From positions 1 to 64,000 of the forward strand of contig NZ_JOJE01000003.1 in assembly GCF_000720255.1 (NCBI RefSeq): DNA of 64,000 bases, in the 5' to 3' direction. The notes beneath the pieces are model-generated. The model had not been told where the DNA came from and ran no database searches. It saw only the letters and a list, made by a program, of their open reading frames with translations. The translations under genes and the position numbers were made by a program. Shown here piece after piece: positions 8,409 through 16,905 of the stretch. The first letter of the stretch is position 1. Every line of letters starts with the position of its first letter. This DNA is from Streptomyces griseus subsp. griseus (GTDB lineage: Bacteria > Actinomycetota > Actinomycetes > Streptomycetales > Streptomycetaceae).

Positions 8409-8705
8409 ATGAGCGACACAGTGCCGGAGCCAGAGGCACGGGAGGCCCCGGTCGAGCCGGAGTCCCAGGCCGTACCGGAGCGCGATCCCGCCGCCCCCGC
8501 CGCGCTGAACGTGCCCCGCACCCCCACCGGCAACGCCGAGGTGGACGCCCACCTGCGGCGGCTGGGTGACGCGGACCACCTCGCCACCGACGGGCACGTC
8601 GAGGTGTACGAGGATGTACACCGGGGGCTGCGCGACGCGCTCACCGCGCTCGACGCCCGCCCGGGACCTCCGGCGCCCCCCTCGCCCTCGACGTATACGC
8701 GGTAG
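8409..8705 (+). CDS. Small acidic hypothetical protein upstream of tlyA
   Basis: 98 residues. The N-terminal half is Pro/Glu/Ala-rich and probably disordered; residues about 40-85 (TGNAEVDAHLRRLGDADHLATDGHVEVYEDVHRGLRDALTALD) could form helices and look like the conserved part. No known domain is recognised. It lies 14 bp upstream of tlyA and 41 bp from the divergent SCP2 start, so it is probably the first gene of the tlyA-nadK transcript. Small proteins of this kind commonly precede tlyA in actinomycetes. Confidence 0.7.
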   Translation: MSDTVPEPEAREAPVEPESQAVPERDPAAPAALNVPRTPTGNAEVDAHLRRLGDADHLATDGHVEVYEDVHRGLRDALTALDARPGPPAPPSPSTYTR

Positions 8706-8719
8706 GAGCTGAACCGAAC

Positions 8720-9535
8720 GTGGCAGGAGTCGCACGTCTCCGTCTGGACGCGGAGCTGGTCCGCAGAAAGCTCGCGCGCTCGCGTGAGCACGCCGGGCAG
8801 CTGATCGCCGCCGGGCGGGTCACCGTCGGCAAGACCGTCGCGACCAAGTCCGCCACCCAGGTGGAGACCGCGGCCGCGATCGTGGTGGCCGCCGACGACA
8901 GCGACCCGGACTACGTGTCCCGGGGCGGCCACAAGCTCGCCGGCGCGCTGGAGGTCTTCGTGCCGCGGGGGCTCGTGGTCGAGGGGCGGCGGGCGCTGGA
9001 CGCCGGCGCGTCCACCGGCGGCTTCACCGACGTACTGCTGCGCGCGGGCGCCGCGCACGTCGTCGCCGTCGACGTCGGATACGGACAACTCGCGTGGTCT
9101 CTGCGGAGCGATGAACGCGTCACCGTCAAGGATCGTACGAACGTACGCGAGTTGACGCTTGAAGCGATCGATGGGGAGTCTGTGGATCTTGTCGTGGGTG
9201 ATCTGTCCTTCATCCCGCTCGGGCTGGTGCTGCCGGCCCTGACGCGGTGTGTGAAGCCGGACGCCGACCTGGTGATGATGGTCAAGCCGCAGTTCGAGGT
9301 GGGGAAGGAGCGGCTGGGCAGCGGGGGAGTCGTACGCAGTCCCCAGCTGCGGGCCGACGCCGTGCGGGGGGTGGCCGACAAGGCCTGGGAGCTGGGTCTC
9401 GGGGCGAACGGCGTGACGGCCAGTCCGTTGCCCGGGCCCAGGGGCAACGTGGAGTACTTTCTCTGGCTGCGGTCCGGGGCTCCGGCCCTGGACCCGGCCG
9501 ATGTTGACCGTGCAGTTGCGGAGGGGCCGCGTTGA
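8720..9535 (+). CDS. tlyA: TlyA family rRNA 2'-O-methyltransferase
   Basis: 271 residues from GTG 8720, with TAGGAG about 12 bases upstream. An S4 RNA-binding domain (about 5-66, RLDAELVRRKLARSREHAGQLI) is followed by a linker and an FtsJ/RrmJ-like SAM methyltransferase: DAGASTGGFTDVLL (about 94-107), VAVDVGYGQL (about 114), DLSFIPL (about 157) and MMVKPQFE (about 181-188). TlyA methylates cytidine ribose in 16S helix 44 and 23S helix 69; its loss causes capreomycin/viomycin resistance in mycobacteria. It is followed by nadK with a TTGA overlap, the standard tlyA-nadK-recN actinobacterial cluster. Confidence 0.95.
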   Translation: MAGVARLRLDAELVRRKLARSREHAGQLIAAGRVTVGKTVATKSATQVETAAAIVVAADDSDPDYVSRGGHKLAGALEVFVPRGLVVEGRRALDAGASTGGFTDVLLRAGAAHVVAVDVGYGQLAWSLRSDERVTVKDRTNVRELTLEAIDGESVDLVVGDLSFIPLGLVLPALTRCVKPDADLVMMVKPQFEVGKERLGSGGVVRSPQLRADAVRGVADKAWELGLGANGVTASPLPGPRGNVEYFLWLRSGAPALDPADVDRAVAEGPR

Positions 9536-10437
9536 CACAGAACCGAGCTCGTACAGTTTTCCTGCTCGCCCACACGGGGCGGCCCGCCGCCATCCGCAGT
9601 GCGGAGCTGGTGGTGAAGGGGCTGCTGCGCGAGGGCATCGGTGTGCGCGTACTGGAGTACGAGGCGCGCGACCTGCCGCTGCCCGAAGAGGTGGAGCTGG
9701 TCAAGGAGGCGACTCCGCAGTGCCTCGACGGGTGTGAACTGCTCATCGTGCTCGGCGGCGACGGGACGCTGCTGCGGGGCGCCGAGTTCGCGCGCGCGTC
9801 CGGGGTGCCGATGCTCGGCGTCAACCTCGGGCGGGTCGGGTTCCTCGCGGAGGCCGAGCGGGACGATCTCGACAAGGTCGTGGACCGGGTGGTGACCAAG
9901 GCGTACGAGGTCGAGGAGCGGATGACCGTCGACGTCGTCGTTCACCGCAACGGGGACATCGTGCACACGGACTGGGCGCTGAACGAGGCGGCCGTGCAGA
10001 AGGTGTCCGCGGAGAAGCTGCTCGAAGTGGTGCTGGAGATCGACGGGCGGCCGGTGACCGGGTTCGGATGTGACGGCATCGTCCTGTCCACGCCGACCGG
10101 GTCGACCGCGTACGCGTTCTCGGCGGGCGGGCCTGTGGTCTGGCCCGAGGTGGAGGCGTTGCTGATGGTGCCGATCAGTGCGCACGCGCTGTTCGCGAAG
10201 CCGCTGGTGACGTCGCCGGATTCCGTGCTGGCGGTGGAGGTGCTGCCTCATATTCCGCCGGGCGTCCTGTGGTGTGACGGGCGGCGGACCGTGGAGCTGC
10301 CGCCCGGGGCGCGGGTGGAGGTACGCAGGGGCGCGGTGCCGGTGCGGCTGGCCCGGCTGCATCACGCCTCGTTCACCGATCGGCTGGTGGCGAAGTTCGC
10401 GTTGCCCGTGTCCGGGTGGCGGGGGGCGCCGCACTAG
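9532..10437 (+). CDS. nadK: NAD kinase
   Basis: 301 residues from TTG 9532 overlapping the tlyA stop, with GGAGGGG seven bases upstream. The diagnostic GGDGT (75-79), the ALNEAAV segment (about 149-155) and the GCDGIVLSTPTGSTAYAFSAGGP block (about 181-203) are intact. It phosphorylates NAD to NADP using ATP or polyphosphate and is the sole NADP source in most bacteria. Cytosolic, part of the tlyA-nadK-recN run. Confidence 0.97.
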   Translation: MTQNRARTVFLLAHTGRPAAIRSAELVVKGLLREGIGVRVLEYEARDLPLPEEVELVKEATPQCLDGCELLIVLGGDGTLLRGAEFARASGVPMLGVNLGRVGFLAEAERDDLDKVVDRVVTKAYEVEERMTVDVVVHRNGDIVHTDWALNEAAVQKVSAEKLLEVVLEIDGRPVTGFGCDGIVLSTPTGSTAYAFSAGGPVVWPEVEALLMVPISAHALFAKPLVTSPDSVLAVEVLPHIPPGVLWCDGRRTVELPPGARVEVRRGAVPVRLARLHHASFTDRLVAKFALPVSGWRGAPH

Positions 10438-10508
10438 CGCGCGCTTCCCTCCTCCGGGTGACAAGGGCGCCTCGCGCTCCTTGCCGCGGACCTCGTAAGG
10501 TCTTCCCC

Positions 10509-12239
10509 GTGTTGGAGGAGATGCGGATACGGTCGCTCGGGGTCATCGACGACGCTGTTGTCGAGTTGTCGCCGGGGTTCACCGCTGTCACCGGTGAGAC
10601 GGGTGCGGGCAAGACCATGGTGGTCACCAGCCTCGGCTTGCTGTTGGGCGGGCGGGCGGATGCGGCACTCGTGCGGATCGGGGCCGAGAAGGCGGTCGTG
10701 GAGGGGCGGATCAGCGTGCCCTCGGACGCTTCGGTCGCCGTACGGGCCGAGGAGGCCGGGGCCGAGCTCGACGACGGGGCGCTGCTGATCAGTCGTACCG
10801 TTTCGGCCGAGGGGCGCTCGCGGGCGCACGTCGGCGGACGCAGCGTGCCCGTGGGGATGCTGGCCGAGCTCGCCGACGAGCTGGTGGCCGTGCACGGGCA
10901 GACCGATCAGCAGGGGCTGCTGAAGCTGTCCCGGCAGCGGCAGGCGCTCGACCGGTACGCGGGCGACGCCGTCGCCGTGCCGCTGGCGAAGTACGCGGAG
11001 GCCTACCGGCGGCTGCGGGCCGTCTCCGTGGAGCTGGACGAGATCACCACGCGCGCGCGTGAGCGGGCCCAGGAAGCCGACATGCTGCGGTACGGGCTCG
11101 ACGAGATCGCCGGCGTGGAGCCGCGTACCGGCGAGGACGTGGAGCTGGCGGAGGAGGCGGAGCGGCTGGGGCACGCGGAGGCGCTGTCCTCGGCCGCCAC
11201 GGCCGCTCACGCCGCTCTGGCGGGCAATCCGGAGGACCCCGAGGGGATCGACGCCGCCACGCTCGTCGCGGGCGCTCAGCGGGCCCTGGAGGCCGTGCGG
11301 GCGCATGACCCGGCGCTGTCGGCGCTCGCCGACCGGATCGGGGAGATCGGGATCCTGCTGGGTGACGTGGCGGGCGAGCTGGCGGGGTACGCCGACGACC
11401 TGGACGCCGATCCGCTGCGGCTGTCGGCCGTGGAGGAGCGTCGGGCCGCGCTGACGGCGCTGACGCGCAAGTACGGCGAAGATGTCGGCGCGGTGCTCAC
11501 GTGGGCCGAGCGGAGTGCGGCCCGGCTCACCGAGCTGGACTCCGACGACGAGCGGATCGGCGAGCTGACCGGTGAGCGGGACGCGCTGCGGACCGAATTG
11601 GGCGGTCTCGCACAGGCCCTGAGCGATGCCCGTGCGGAGGCCGCCGAACGGTTCGCCGCCGCCGTGACCGCGGAGCTGGCCTCGCTGGCCATGCCGCACG
11701 CGCGCGTGTCGTTCGACATCCGGCAGACCGAGGACCCGGAGGGCGTCGAGGTCGGCGGGCGTACGGTCGCGTACGGGCCGTCCGGTGTGGACGAGGTCGA
11801 GCTGCTGCTGGCCCCGCATCCGGGGGCGCCGCCGCGGCCCATCGCCAAGGGCGCGTCGGGCGGTGAGCTCTCGCGCGTGATGCTGGCCGTGGAGGTCGTG
11901 TTCGCGGGGACGGACCCCGTGCCGACGTATCTGTTCGACGAGGTCGACGCGGGTGTGGGCGGCAAGGCGGCGGTGGAGATCGGGCGGCGGCTCGCGCGGC
12001 TCGCGAAGAGCGCGCAGGTCGTCGTGGTGACCCACCTGCCGCAGGTGGCCGCCTTCGCGGACCGGCAGCTGCTGGTCGAGAAGACGAACGACGGGTCGGT
12101 GACGCGCTCCGGTGTGAAGGTGCTCGAAGGGGAGGACCGGATCAGGGAGCTGTCCCGGATGCTGGCCGGGCAGGAGGACTCGGAGACGGCCCGGGCCCAT
12201 GCGGAGGAGCTGTTGGCGACGGCGCGGGAGGGCGCGTAG
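10509..12239 (+). CDS. recN: DNA repair protein RecN
   Basis: 576 residues. An SMC-like ATPase that acts at double-strand breaks. Walker A GETGAGKT (about 30-37) is N-terminal; a coiled-coil middle region (about 150-380) carries alternating Glu/Arg/Ala; then come the signature GASGGELSRVMLA (about 455) and Walker B YLFDEVDAGVGG (about 479). The GTG at 10509 is chosen because the downstream GGAGGAG sits immediately against ATG 10521, too close to serve it; a TAAGG nine bases before 10509 can act as ribosome-binding site. A 71-bp gap separates it from nadK, so it may have its own, possibly LexA-controlled, promoter, but I see no clear SOS box. Confidence 0.95.
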   Translation: MLEEMRIRSLGVIDDAVVELSPGFTAVTGETGAGKTMVVTSLGLLLGGRADAALVRIGAEKAVVEGRISVPSDASVAVRAEEAGAELDDGALLISRTVSAEGRSRAHVGGRSVPVGMLAELADELVAVHGQTDQQGLLKLSRQRQALDRYAGDAVAVPLAKYAEAYRRLRAVSVELDEITTRARERAQEADMLRYGLDEIAGVEPRTGEDVELAEEAERLGHAEALSSAATAAHAALAGNPEDPEGIDAATLVAGAQRALEAVRAHDPALSALADRIGEIGILLGDVAGELAGYADDLDADPLRLSAVEERRAALTALTRKYGEDVGAVLTWAERSAARLTELDSDDERIGELTGERDALRTELGGLAQALSDARAEAAERFAAAVTAELASLAMPHARVSFDIRQTEDPEGVEVGGRTVAYGPSGVDEVELLLAPHPGAPPRPIAKGASGGELSRVMLAVEVVFAGTDPVPTYLFDEVDAGVGGKAAVEIGRRLARLAKSAQVVVVTHLPQVAAFADRQLLVEKTNDGSVTRSGVKVLEGEDRIRELSRMLAGQEDSETARAHAEELLATAREGA

Positions 12240-12481
12240 GGGCTCGACCGCACGGGAGGCGCTCGGAGCCGCGTTCGCGCAGACGCCCACTGATTCACTC
12301 GTGTGGGTGACGCGTAGGGGCTCCCGCCCGGTCGCCGCCTCGTCGGCGTTCCCGGAACACTCGTACGTCCTGGCATTCTTGGCGTAGAAGGGGGAGGAAT
12401 CGCGCGGAACACCACCGCGCGTGGTCCCTCTCTGTACGTTTCCTCGTGACCGTCCGATGCCGAACCAGGAGCCCCGGCCGC

Positions 12482-13618
12482 GTGAGCCCCGTGAGCAGCC
12501 CAGCACCGCACGGTCAGTCGTCGCTGCGCACCGTGCAGGTGCTCGGGGGCGGCAACGCCGGCAGCAGCGCCCATGTGCGCTCACTGACCGCGGGGCTCGT
12601 CGCCCGGGGCGTGCGGGTCACCGTGTGCGCCCCCTCGGAGGCCGATCACTCCTACGACTTCACGGGCGCCGGTGCCGAACACGTGCACGTGCCGCGCAGC
12701 AGCGACCCGGGTTCCGTGGCGGCCCTGCGGGCGGCCTGCACGGACGCCGACCTGGTGCACGCGCACGGGCTGCACGCATCGTTCCGTGCGGTGCTCGCCC
12801 TCAGCGGCCGACGCACTCCGCTCGTCGTCACCTGGCACAACCGTGCGCACGCCGAGGGGGCGCGCGCCCACCTGCTGCGATTGCTGGAGCGGCGGGTCGC
12901 GAAGGCAGCCACGGTGGTGCTCGGCACCTCGTCCGACCTTGTGGACCGGGCGCGCCGCACGGGCGCGCGGGACGCCCGGCTCGCCGCCGTGGCGCTGCCC
13001 GGGCCCCGCGGGCCCGAAGCGCCCGAGGAGCCCGAGCGGCTGCGCCCCAAGGCGCGGGCCGAACTGGGCGCCACCGGCCGGCCGTTGCTGATGGCGGTCG
13101 GCTCCCTGGAACGGCATCGCGGGTATGACGTCCTGCTGGACGCCTCGCGCGCGTGGCGCGAGCTCGACCCGGCGCCGCTGGTCGTGATCGCGGGTGAGGG
13201 GCCGCTGCGGGCGGAGCTGCAGCGCCGTATCGAGGACGAGGAGCTGCCGGTGCGGCTCATCGGGCGGCGGGACGACGTGGGCGCGCTGCTCGCCGCCGCC
13301 GATCTGGCGCTGCTGCCGAGCCGGTGCGAGTCGCGGTCCGTGCTGGCCCAGGAGGCCCTCCACGCGCGCGTGCCGCTCGTGGCCGCGCAGGTGGGTGGCA
13401 TCCGCGAACTCGTCGGCGAAGCCGCCGAACTCGTGCCGCACGGCGACCCGGGCGCCCTCGCGTACGCCGTCGTACGACTGCTGGACGACCCCGGGCGGTG
13501 CGAGACCCTCCGGCAGCGGGGCGTGCGACAAGCGGCCACCTGGCCGACGGAGGACGAGACCGTCACCCAGGTCCTCAGCGTCTACGACGAGCTGACGCAG
13601 CCGCGGCCTCTGAGCTGA
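12482..13618 (+). CDS. GT4-family glycosyltransferase
   Basis: 378 residues from GTG 12482, with AGGAG ten bases upstream. GT-B fold: N-terminal VLGGGNAGSSAHVRSLTAGL (about 20-39), LVVTWHN (about 118), the C-terminal donor domain with LLMAVGSLERHRGYDVLLDA (about 201-220), and the family ExxxxxxxE-type motif at CESRSVLAQEALHARVPLVAAQVGG (about 281-305). It transfers an activated sugar to an unknown acceptor. No membrane helices. A glycosyltransferase following recN is usual in Streptomyces. The 242 bp between recN and this gene carry no other recognisable gene. Confidence 0.9.
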   Translation: MSPVSSPAPHGQSSLRTVQVLGGGNAGSSAHVRSLTAGLVARGVRVTVCAPSEADHSYDFTGAGAEHVHVPRSSDPGSVAALRAACTDADLVHAHGLHASFRAVLALSGRRTPLVVTWHNRAHAEGARAHLLRLLERRVAKAATVVLGTSSDLVDRARRTGARDARLAAVALPGPRGPEAPEEPERLRPKARAELGATGRPLLMAVGSLERHRGYDVLLDASRAWRELDPAPLVVIAGEGPLRAELQRRIEDEELPVRLIGRRDDVGALLAAADLALLPSRCESRSVLAQEALHARVPLVAAQVGGIRELVGEAAELVPHGDPGALAYAVVRLLDDPGRCETLRQRGVRQAATWPTEDETVTQVLSVYDELTQPRPLS

Positions 13619-13657
13619 GCGGACGTCAGCGCGTCGAGCAGGCCTGTGATGCCGATG

Positions 13658-14710
13658 TCACGCAGCGGGCGGAGGCGCGACAACCGGCGGGTTGAGGCGG
13701 GCGAAGCCTTCCTGGCGCTGATAAGGGAAGTACGGGTAGGGCACTGTCCTGCCGCTGGCCGCATCGAGTCTCGCCATCTGGTCGGGTGTGAGCGTCCAGC
13801 CGACGGCACCGAGGTTCTGGCGAAGCTGCTCCTCGGTGCGGGCACCGATGATGACGGACGAGACGGTCGGTCGCTGCAGCAGCCAGTTGATGGCGATCTG
13901 CGGAATGCTCTTGCCCGTCTCCTGCGCGATCTCGTCGAGGGCGTCCACCACGCGGTAGAGGTGTTCGTCCTCGACCGGCGGGCCGTAGTCCGCGGTGTGG
14001 TGCAGTCGGCTGTTGGCCGGCAGCGGCCGGCCGCGGCGGACTTTGCCGGTGAGCCGCCCCCAGCCGAGCGGGCTCCACACGAGGGCTCCGAGGCCCTGAT
14101 CGAGCCCGAGGGGCATCAGCTCCCATTCGTAGTCGCGGCCGATGAGGGAGTAGTAGACCTGATGTGCGACATAGCGCGGGTGGCCGTACTTCTCCGCGAT
14201 CGCGAGGGACTTCATCCCCTGCCAGCCGGAGAAGTTCGAGATGCCGAGGTAGCGGACCTTGCCTGCTCGTACGAGATCATCCAGTGCGCACAGAACTTCC
14301 TCGATCGGCGTGCCGGCGTCGAAGGCGTGCAGCTGGAACAGGTCGATGTAGTCGGTGCCGAGCCGGCGCAGGGCCTCCTCGCATGCGGTGATCAGGCGGG
14401 AACGAGAAGAGCCTGCATCGCCTGGGCCGTCGCCCATCGGCAGGCTGGTCTTGGTGGACACGAGCACCTGGTCCCTGCGGCCTCTGATCGCTTCGCCCAG
14501 CACCTCCTCGGAGGCGCCGCCGGAATAGACGTCGGCGGTGTCGAACATCGTGATCCCGGCGTCGAGGCAGATGTCCACGAGACGGCGTGCTCCTCGCGCA
14601 TCGGTGTTGCCCCAGGCACCGAACAGCGGCCCGCGGCCGCCGAAGGTGCCGGCGCCGAAGCTCAGGGCGGGGACCTTGAGGCCGGATGCACCCAGCCGCC
14701 TGTATTCCAT
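13658..14710 (-). CDS. Aldo/keto reductase
   Basis: 350 residues, a full-length (beta/alpha)8 AKR of the KefF/Tas-like group. The catalytic tetrad is visible: Asp and Tyr in FDTADVYSGG (about 55-64), Lys in VSTKTSL (about 84-89), His in LFQLHAFD (about 124-131). The NADPH-binding end is IIGARTEEQLRQNLGAVGW (about 293-311). The substrate is unknown. It is divergent from a TetR repressor gene, and one of two similar operator-like palindromes lies 31 bp upstream of its start, so it is the likely target of that repressor. Part of a probable accessory block. Confidence 0.93.
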   Translation of the reverse strand: MEYRRLGASGLKVPALSFGAGTFGGRGPLFGAWGNTDARGARRLVDICLDAGITMFDTADVYSGGASEEVLGEAIRGRRDQVLVSTKTSLPMGDGPGDAGSSRSRLITACEEALRRLGTDYIDLFQLHAFDAGTPIEEVLCALDDLVRAGKVRYLGISNFSGWQGMKSLAIAEKYGHPRYVAHQVYYSLIGRDYEWELMPLGLDQGLGALVWSPLGWGRLTGKVRRGRPLPANSRLHHTADYGPPVEDEHLYRVVDALDEIAQETGKSIPQIAINWLLQRPTVSSVIIGARTEEQLRQNLGAVGWTLTPDQMARLDAASGRTVPYPYFPYQRQEGFARLNPPVVAPPPAA

Positions 14711-14741
14711 GGCTGTTCCTCTCTCGCTGCTCTATCTGGCT

Positions 14742-14816
14742 AATGGTTCTCGAGTTCCGTTAGTGTGGGTCTCAACGTAGCGGGCGTAGCACGATTAACG
14801 AAACTGGAGTCCCGTT
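14742..14816. promoter_or_regulatory. Twin operator-like palindromes between AKR and tetR
   Basis: Two related 20-bp imperfect palindromes lie 55 bp apart: AATGGTTCTCGAGTTCCGTT at 14742-14761 and AACGAAACTGGAGTCCCGTT at 14797-14816. Each is symmetric at 14 of 20 positions, and the two sites agree with each other at 14 of 20. The second abuts the tetR start codon and contains its GGAG ribosome-binding sequence. The layout suggests autoregulation of tetR plus control of the divergent aldo/keto reductase. Confidence 0.7.
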
Positions 14817-15446
14817 ATGGGGTTTGAGGGTGCGGATCCGGGGACCGTCCGTCCCGGAGGGCGTACGGCACGGGTGCGGGCGGCGGTCCTGCGGGCGGCC
14901 GGGGACGCCTTGGCGGAGGGTGGCTTTGCCCACCTGGACCTCGCCGACATCGCGCGCCGTGCCGAGGTGGGCAAGACCACCGTCTACCGCCGCTGGGGAA
15001 CGGTGACCATCTTGATGGCCGACCTGCTGATGGACATGGCCGAGCAGTCACTGCCACGTACAGAGACCGGCTCGCTGCTCGGGGACCTCAAAGCCAATGC
15101 CCGGCTCGTCCAGCGCACCTTGGCCGACCCACGGCAGGGGGCGCTGTTCAAGGCGATGATCGCGGCCGCCACCTGTGAGGCGAAGACGGCCGAGGCCCTG
15201 CGCCGCTTCTACGACATCCGCGTCAAGGAATGGGCACCCTGCGTCCAGCAGGCCATCGACCGGGGCGAGGTGCCTGAGGGCACCGATGTCCACGAGGTGA
15301 TCCGAGCCGTCTCCGCCCCCCTCTACTACCGCCTGCTGACCAGCGGCGACCGCCTGGACGAAGCGGCCGCGGACCGGGCCGCCGAGGCGGCCGCGGCCGC
15401 GGCGCGTGCGGGAGCGTACCTGCGGGGCCAGGAAGGGCGTGTGTGA
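14817..15446 (+). CDS. TetR-family transcriptional repressor
   Basis: 209 residues. The N-terminal TetR helix-turn-helix is typical: RAAVLRAAGDALAEGGFAHLDLADIARRAEVGKTTVYRRWGTVTIL (about 20-65), followed by an alpha-helical ligand/dimerisation domain of the TetR_C_16/33 sort (KAMIAAATCEAKTAEALRRFYDIR). It probably represses the divergent aldo/keto reductase and itself through the twin palindromes in the shared intergenic region. The inducer is unknown. The start ATG 14817 has GGAG seven bases upstream, inside the proximal palindrome. Confidence 0.93.
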   Translation: MGFEGADPGTVRPGGRTARVRAAVLRAAGDALAEGGFAHLDLADIARRAEVGKTTVYRRWGTVTILMADLLMDMAEQSLPRTETGSLLGDLKANARLVQRTLADPRQGALFKAMIAAATCEAKTAEALRRFYDIRVKEWAPCVQQAIDRGEVPEGTDVHEVIRAVSAPLYYRLLTSGDRLDEAAADRAAEAAAAAARAGAYLRGQEGRV

Positions 15447-15542
15447 CCGGCTTCCCCGCATCGCTCGCTGAGCGCGGGGCACCGCGTCCCGACCGTAATT
15501 CGCTTGCCCTGGCCAAGGGTTCAACGCTGCACTGTGGCCGGA

Positions 15543-15560
15543 CACCACGCATTCGTGGTG
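15543..15560. promoter_or_regulatory. Short inverted repeat upstream of the Eis-like gene
   Basis: CACCACG-CATT-CGTGGTG is a perfect 7-bp inverted repeat centred 37 bp before the ATG at 15589. It could be an operator or a small 5' UTR hairpin; nothing else identifies it. The 142-bp gap between tetR and this gene holds nothing else recognisable. Confidence 0.4.
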
Positions 15561-15588
15561 CCGGTATCCCGAGGAGGCCGCAGTTCCC

Positions 15589-16818
15589 ATGGAGATCCGT
15601 CCCACGACCGACGAGGATTTCGACGTCTTCGTCGACACACTCCATGCCGCGTTCGGGCTCTTCCCGGATACCCCGGTCGAGGGCGGCGGGCTCTGGTGGT
15701 CGGCGCTCGAAAAGGACCGCTGCATACTCGCTGTCACGGCGGGCGGCCGGCCCGTCGGCACCGCCGCCACGCACTCCTTCGAGCTCACCCTGCCCGGCGA
15801 GATGCTCGTCCCGGCCCCCGGGGTGACCGCAGTCGGCGTCCTGCCCTCGCACCGGCGCCAGGGCGTGCTCACAGCGATGATGCGGCATCAGCTCGCCGAG
15901 CTGCGGGCCCGCGGGGAGTTCCTTTCCGTGCTGCTCGCGTCCGAGGCCTCGATCTACGGCAGGTTCGGCTACGGACCGGCGACCTACACGGCGCGGCTGA
16001 CGGTGCCGCGCCACAAGGCCGCCCTCGCCGTTCCCCGGGCGCGCGGAGCGGCCCAGCCGCCGGCGACCGGCTCGGACAACGGTTCGGTCGAGGTGCTGCG
16101 TCGGGCCGACTGCGGCGAGATCCTGGAAGAGGTCTACGACCGGTATCGCCGCGCCCAGCCCGGCGCGCTCTCCAGGCCGCACCGCTGGTGGGCCTTGCGC
16201 GCAGGGCAGCCCCCGATCTCGCCGGCGCCGCGCTACGTCGCCGTCCACCGGGACGCCGACGGTGTCCCGGACGGGTACGCCAGCTACTCGATCGAGTCCG
16301 GCACCCTGACGGTCGACGAGACCATCGCCGGCGACGACGCCGTCTTCACGGCCCTGGCCCGGTTCGTACTCGGGCACGACCTGGTCTCTCAGGTCGTGTT
16401 CAAGCACGTCCCGCCCGGTCACCCGCTGCGCTGGCAGCTCGCGGACTTCCGCGCGGGCGAGGTGAGCGGCGACATGGACTGGCTCTGGGTGCGGCTGCTG
16501 GACGTCCCGCGTGCTCTGACCGCGCGCGGCTGGTTCACGGACGGCGAGCTCGTCCTCGACGTCGAGGACCCGTGCTTCGGCGAGCACGGCCGCTACCTGC
16601 TGACCGTCCGGGACAGCAAGGCCGACTGCGTTCCGACGGACCGGGAGCCCGACCTGTCCCTGGACGTGCGCGACCTGGGCTCCATCTACCTCGGCGGCAC
16701 CGCCCCGAGCACGCTCGTGCGCGCCGGACACATCCGGGCCCACCGCCCGGACGCAGTCACCCTCGCTGACGCACTCTTCCGCGCCGAACGCTCCCCGCAC
16801 TGCCTGCACTGGTTCTGA
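15589..16818 (+). CDS. Eis-like GNAT N-acetyltransferase
   Basis: 409 residues, the usual length of the Eis family. There is a tandem GNAT architecture with the acetyl-CoA loop VGVLPSHRRQGVLTAMM (about 84-100), then FGYGPATYTARLTV, a second degenerate GNAT domain, and an SCP2-like C-terminal domain ending in HCLHWF. The terminal Phe is the conserved C-terminal carboxylate that acts as general base in Eis. Mycobacterial Eis acetylates aminoglycosides and lysines of other molecules; the natural substrate here is unknown. GAGGAGG lies 11 bases upstream of the ATG. Confidence 0.9.
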   Translation: MEIRPTTDEDFDVFVDTLHAAFGLFPDTPVEGGGLWWSALEKDRCILAVTAGGRPVGTAATHSFELTLPGEMLVPAPGVTAVGVLPSHRRQGVLTAMMRHQLAELRARGEFLSVLLASEASIYGRFGYGPATYTARLTVPRHKAALAVPRARGAAQPPATGSDNGSVEVLRRADCGEILEEVYDRYRRAQPGALSRPHRWWALRAGQPPISPAPRYVAVHRDADGVPDGYASYSIESGTLTVDETIAGDDAVFTALARFVLGHDLVSQVVFKHVPPGHPLRWQLADFRAGEVSGDMDWLWVRLLDVPRALTARGWFTDGELVLDVEDPCFGEHGRYLLTVRDSKADCVPTDREPDLSLDVRDLGSIYLGGTAPSTLVRAGHIRAHRPDAVTLADALFRAERSPHCLHWF

Positions 16819-16905
16819 CCGCGCTCGCAGACCGTGCACAAGTCCCGCGAGCACGGGGGCGGCGAGGAGCACGACGGCCGGACGGGGTCGGGGCCGGCCC
16901 CGCTC

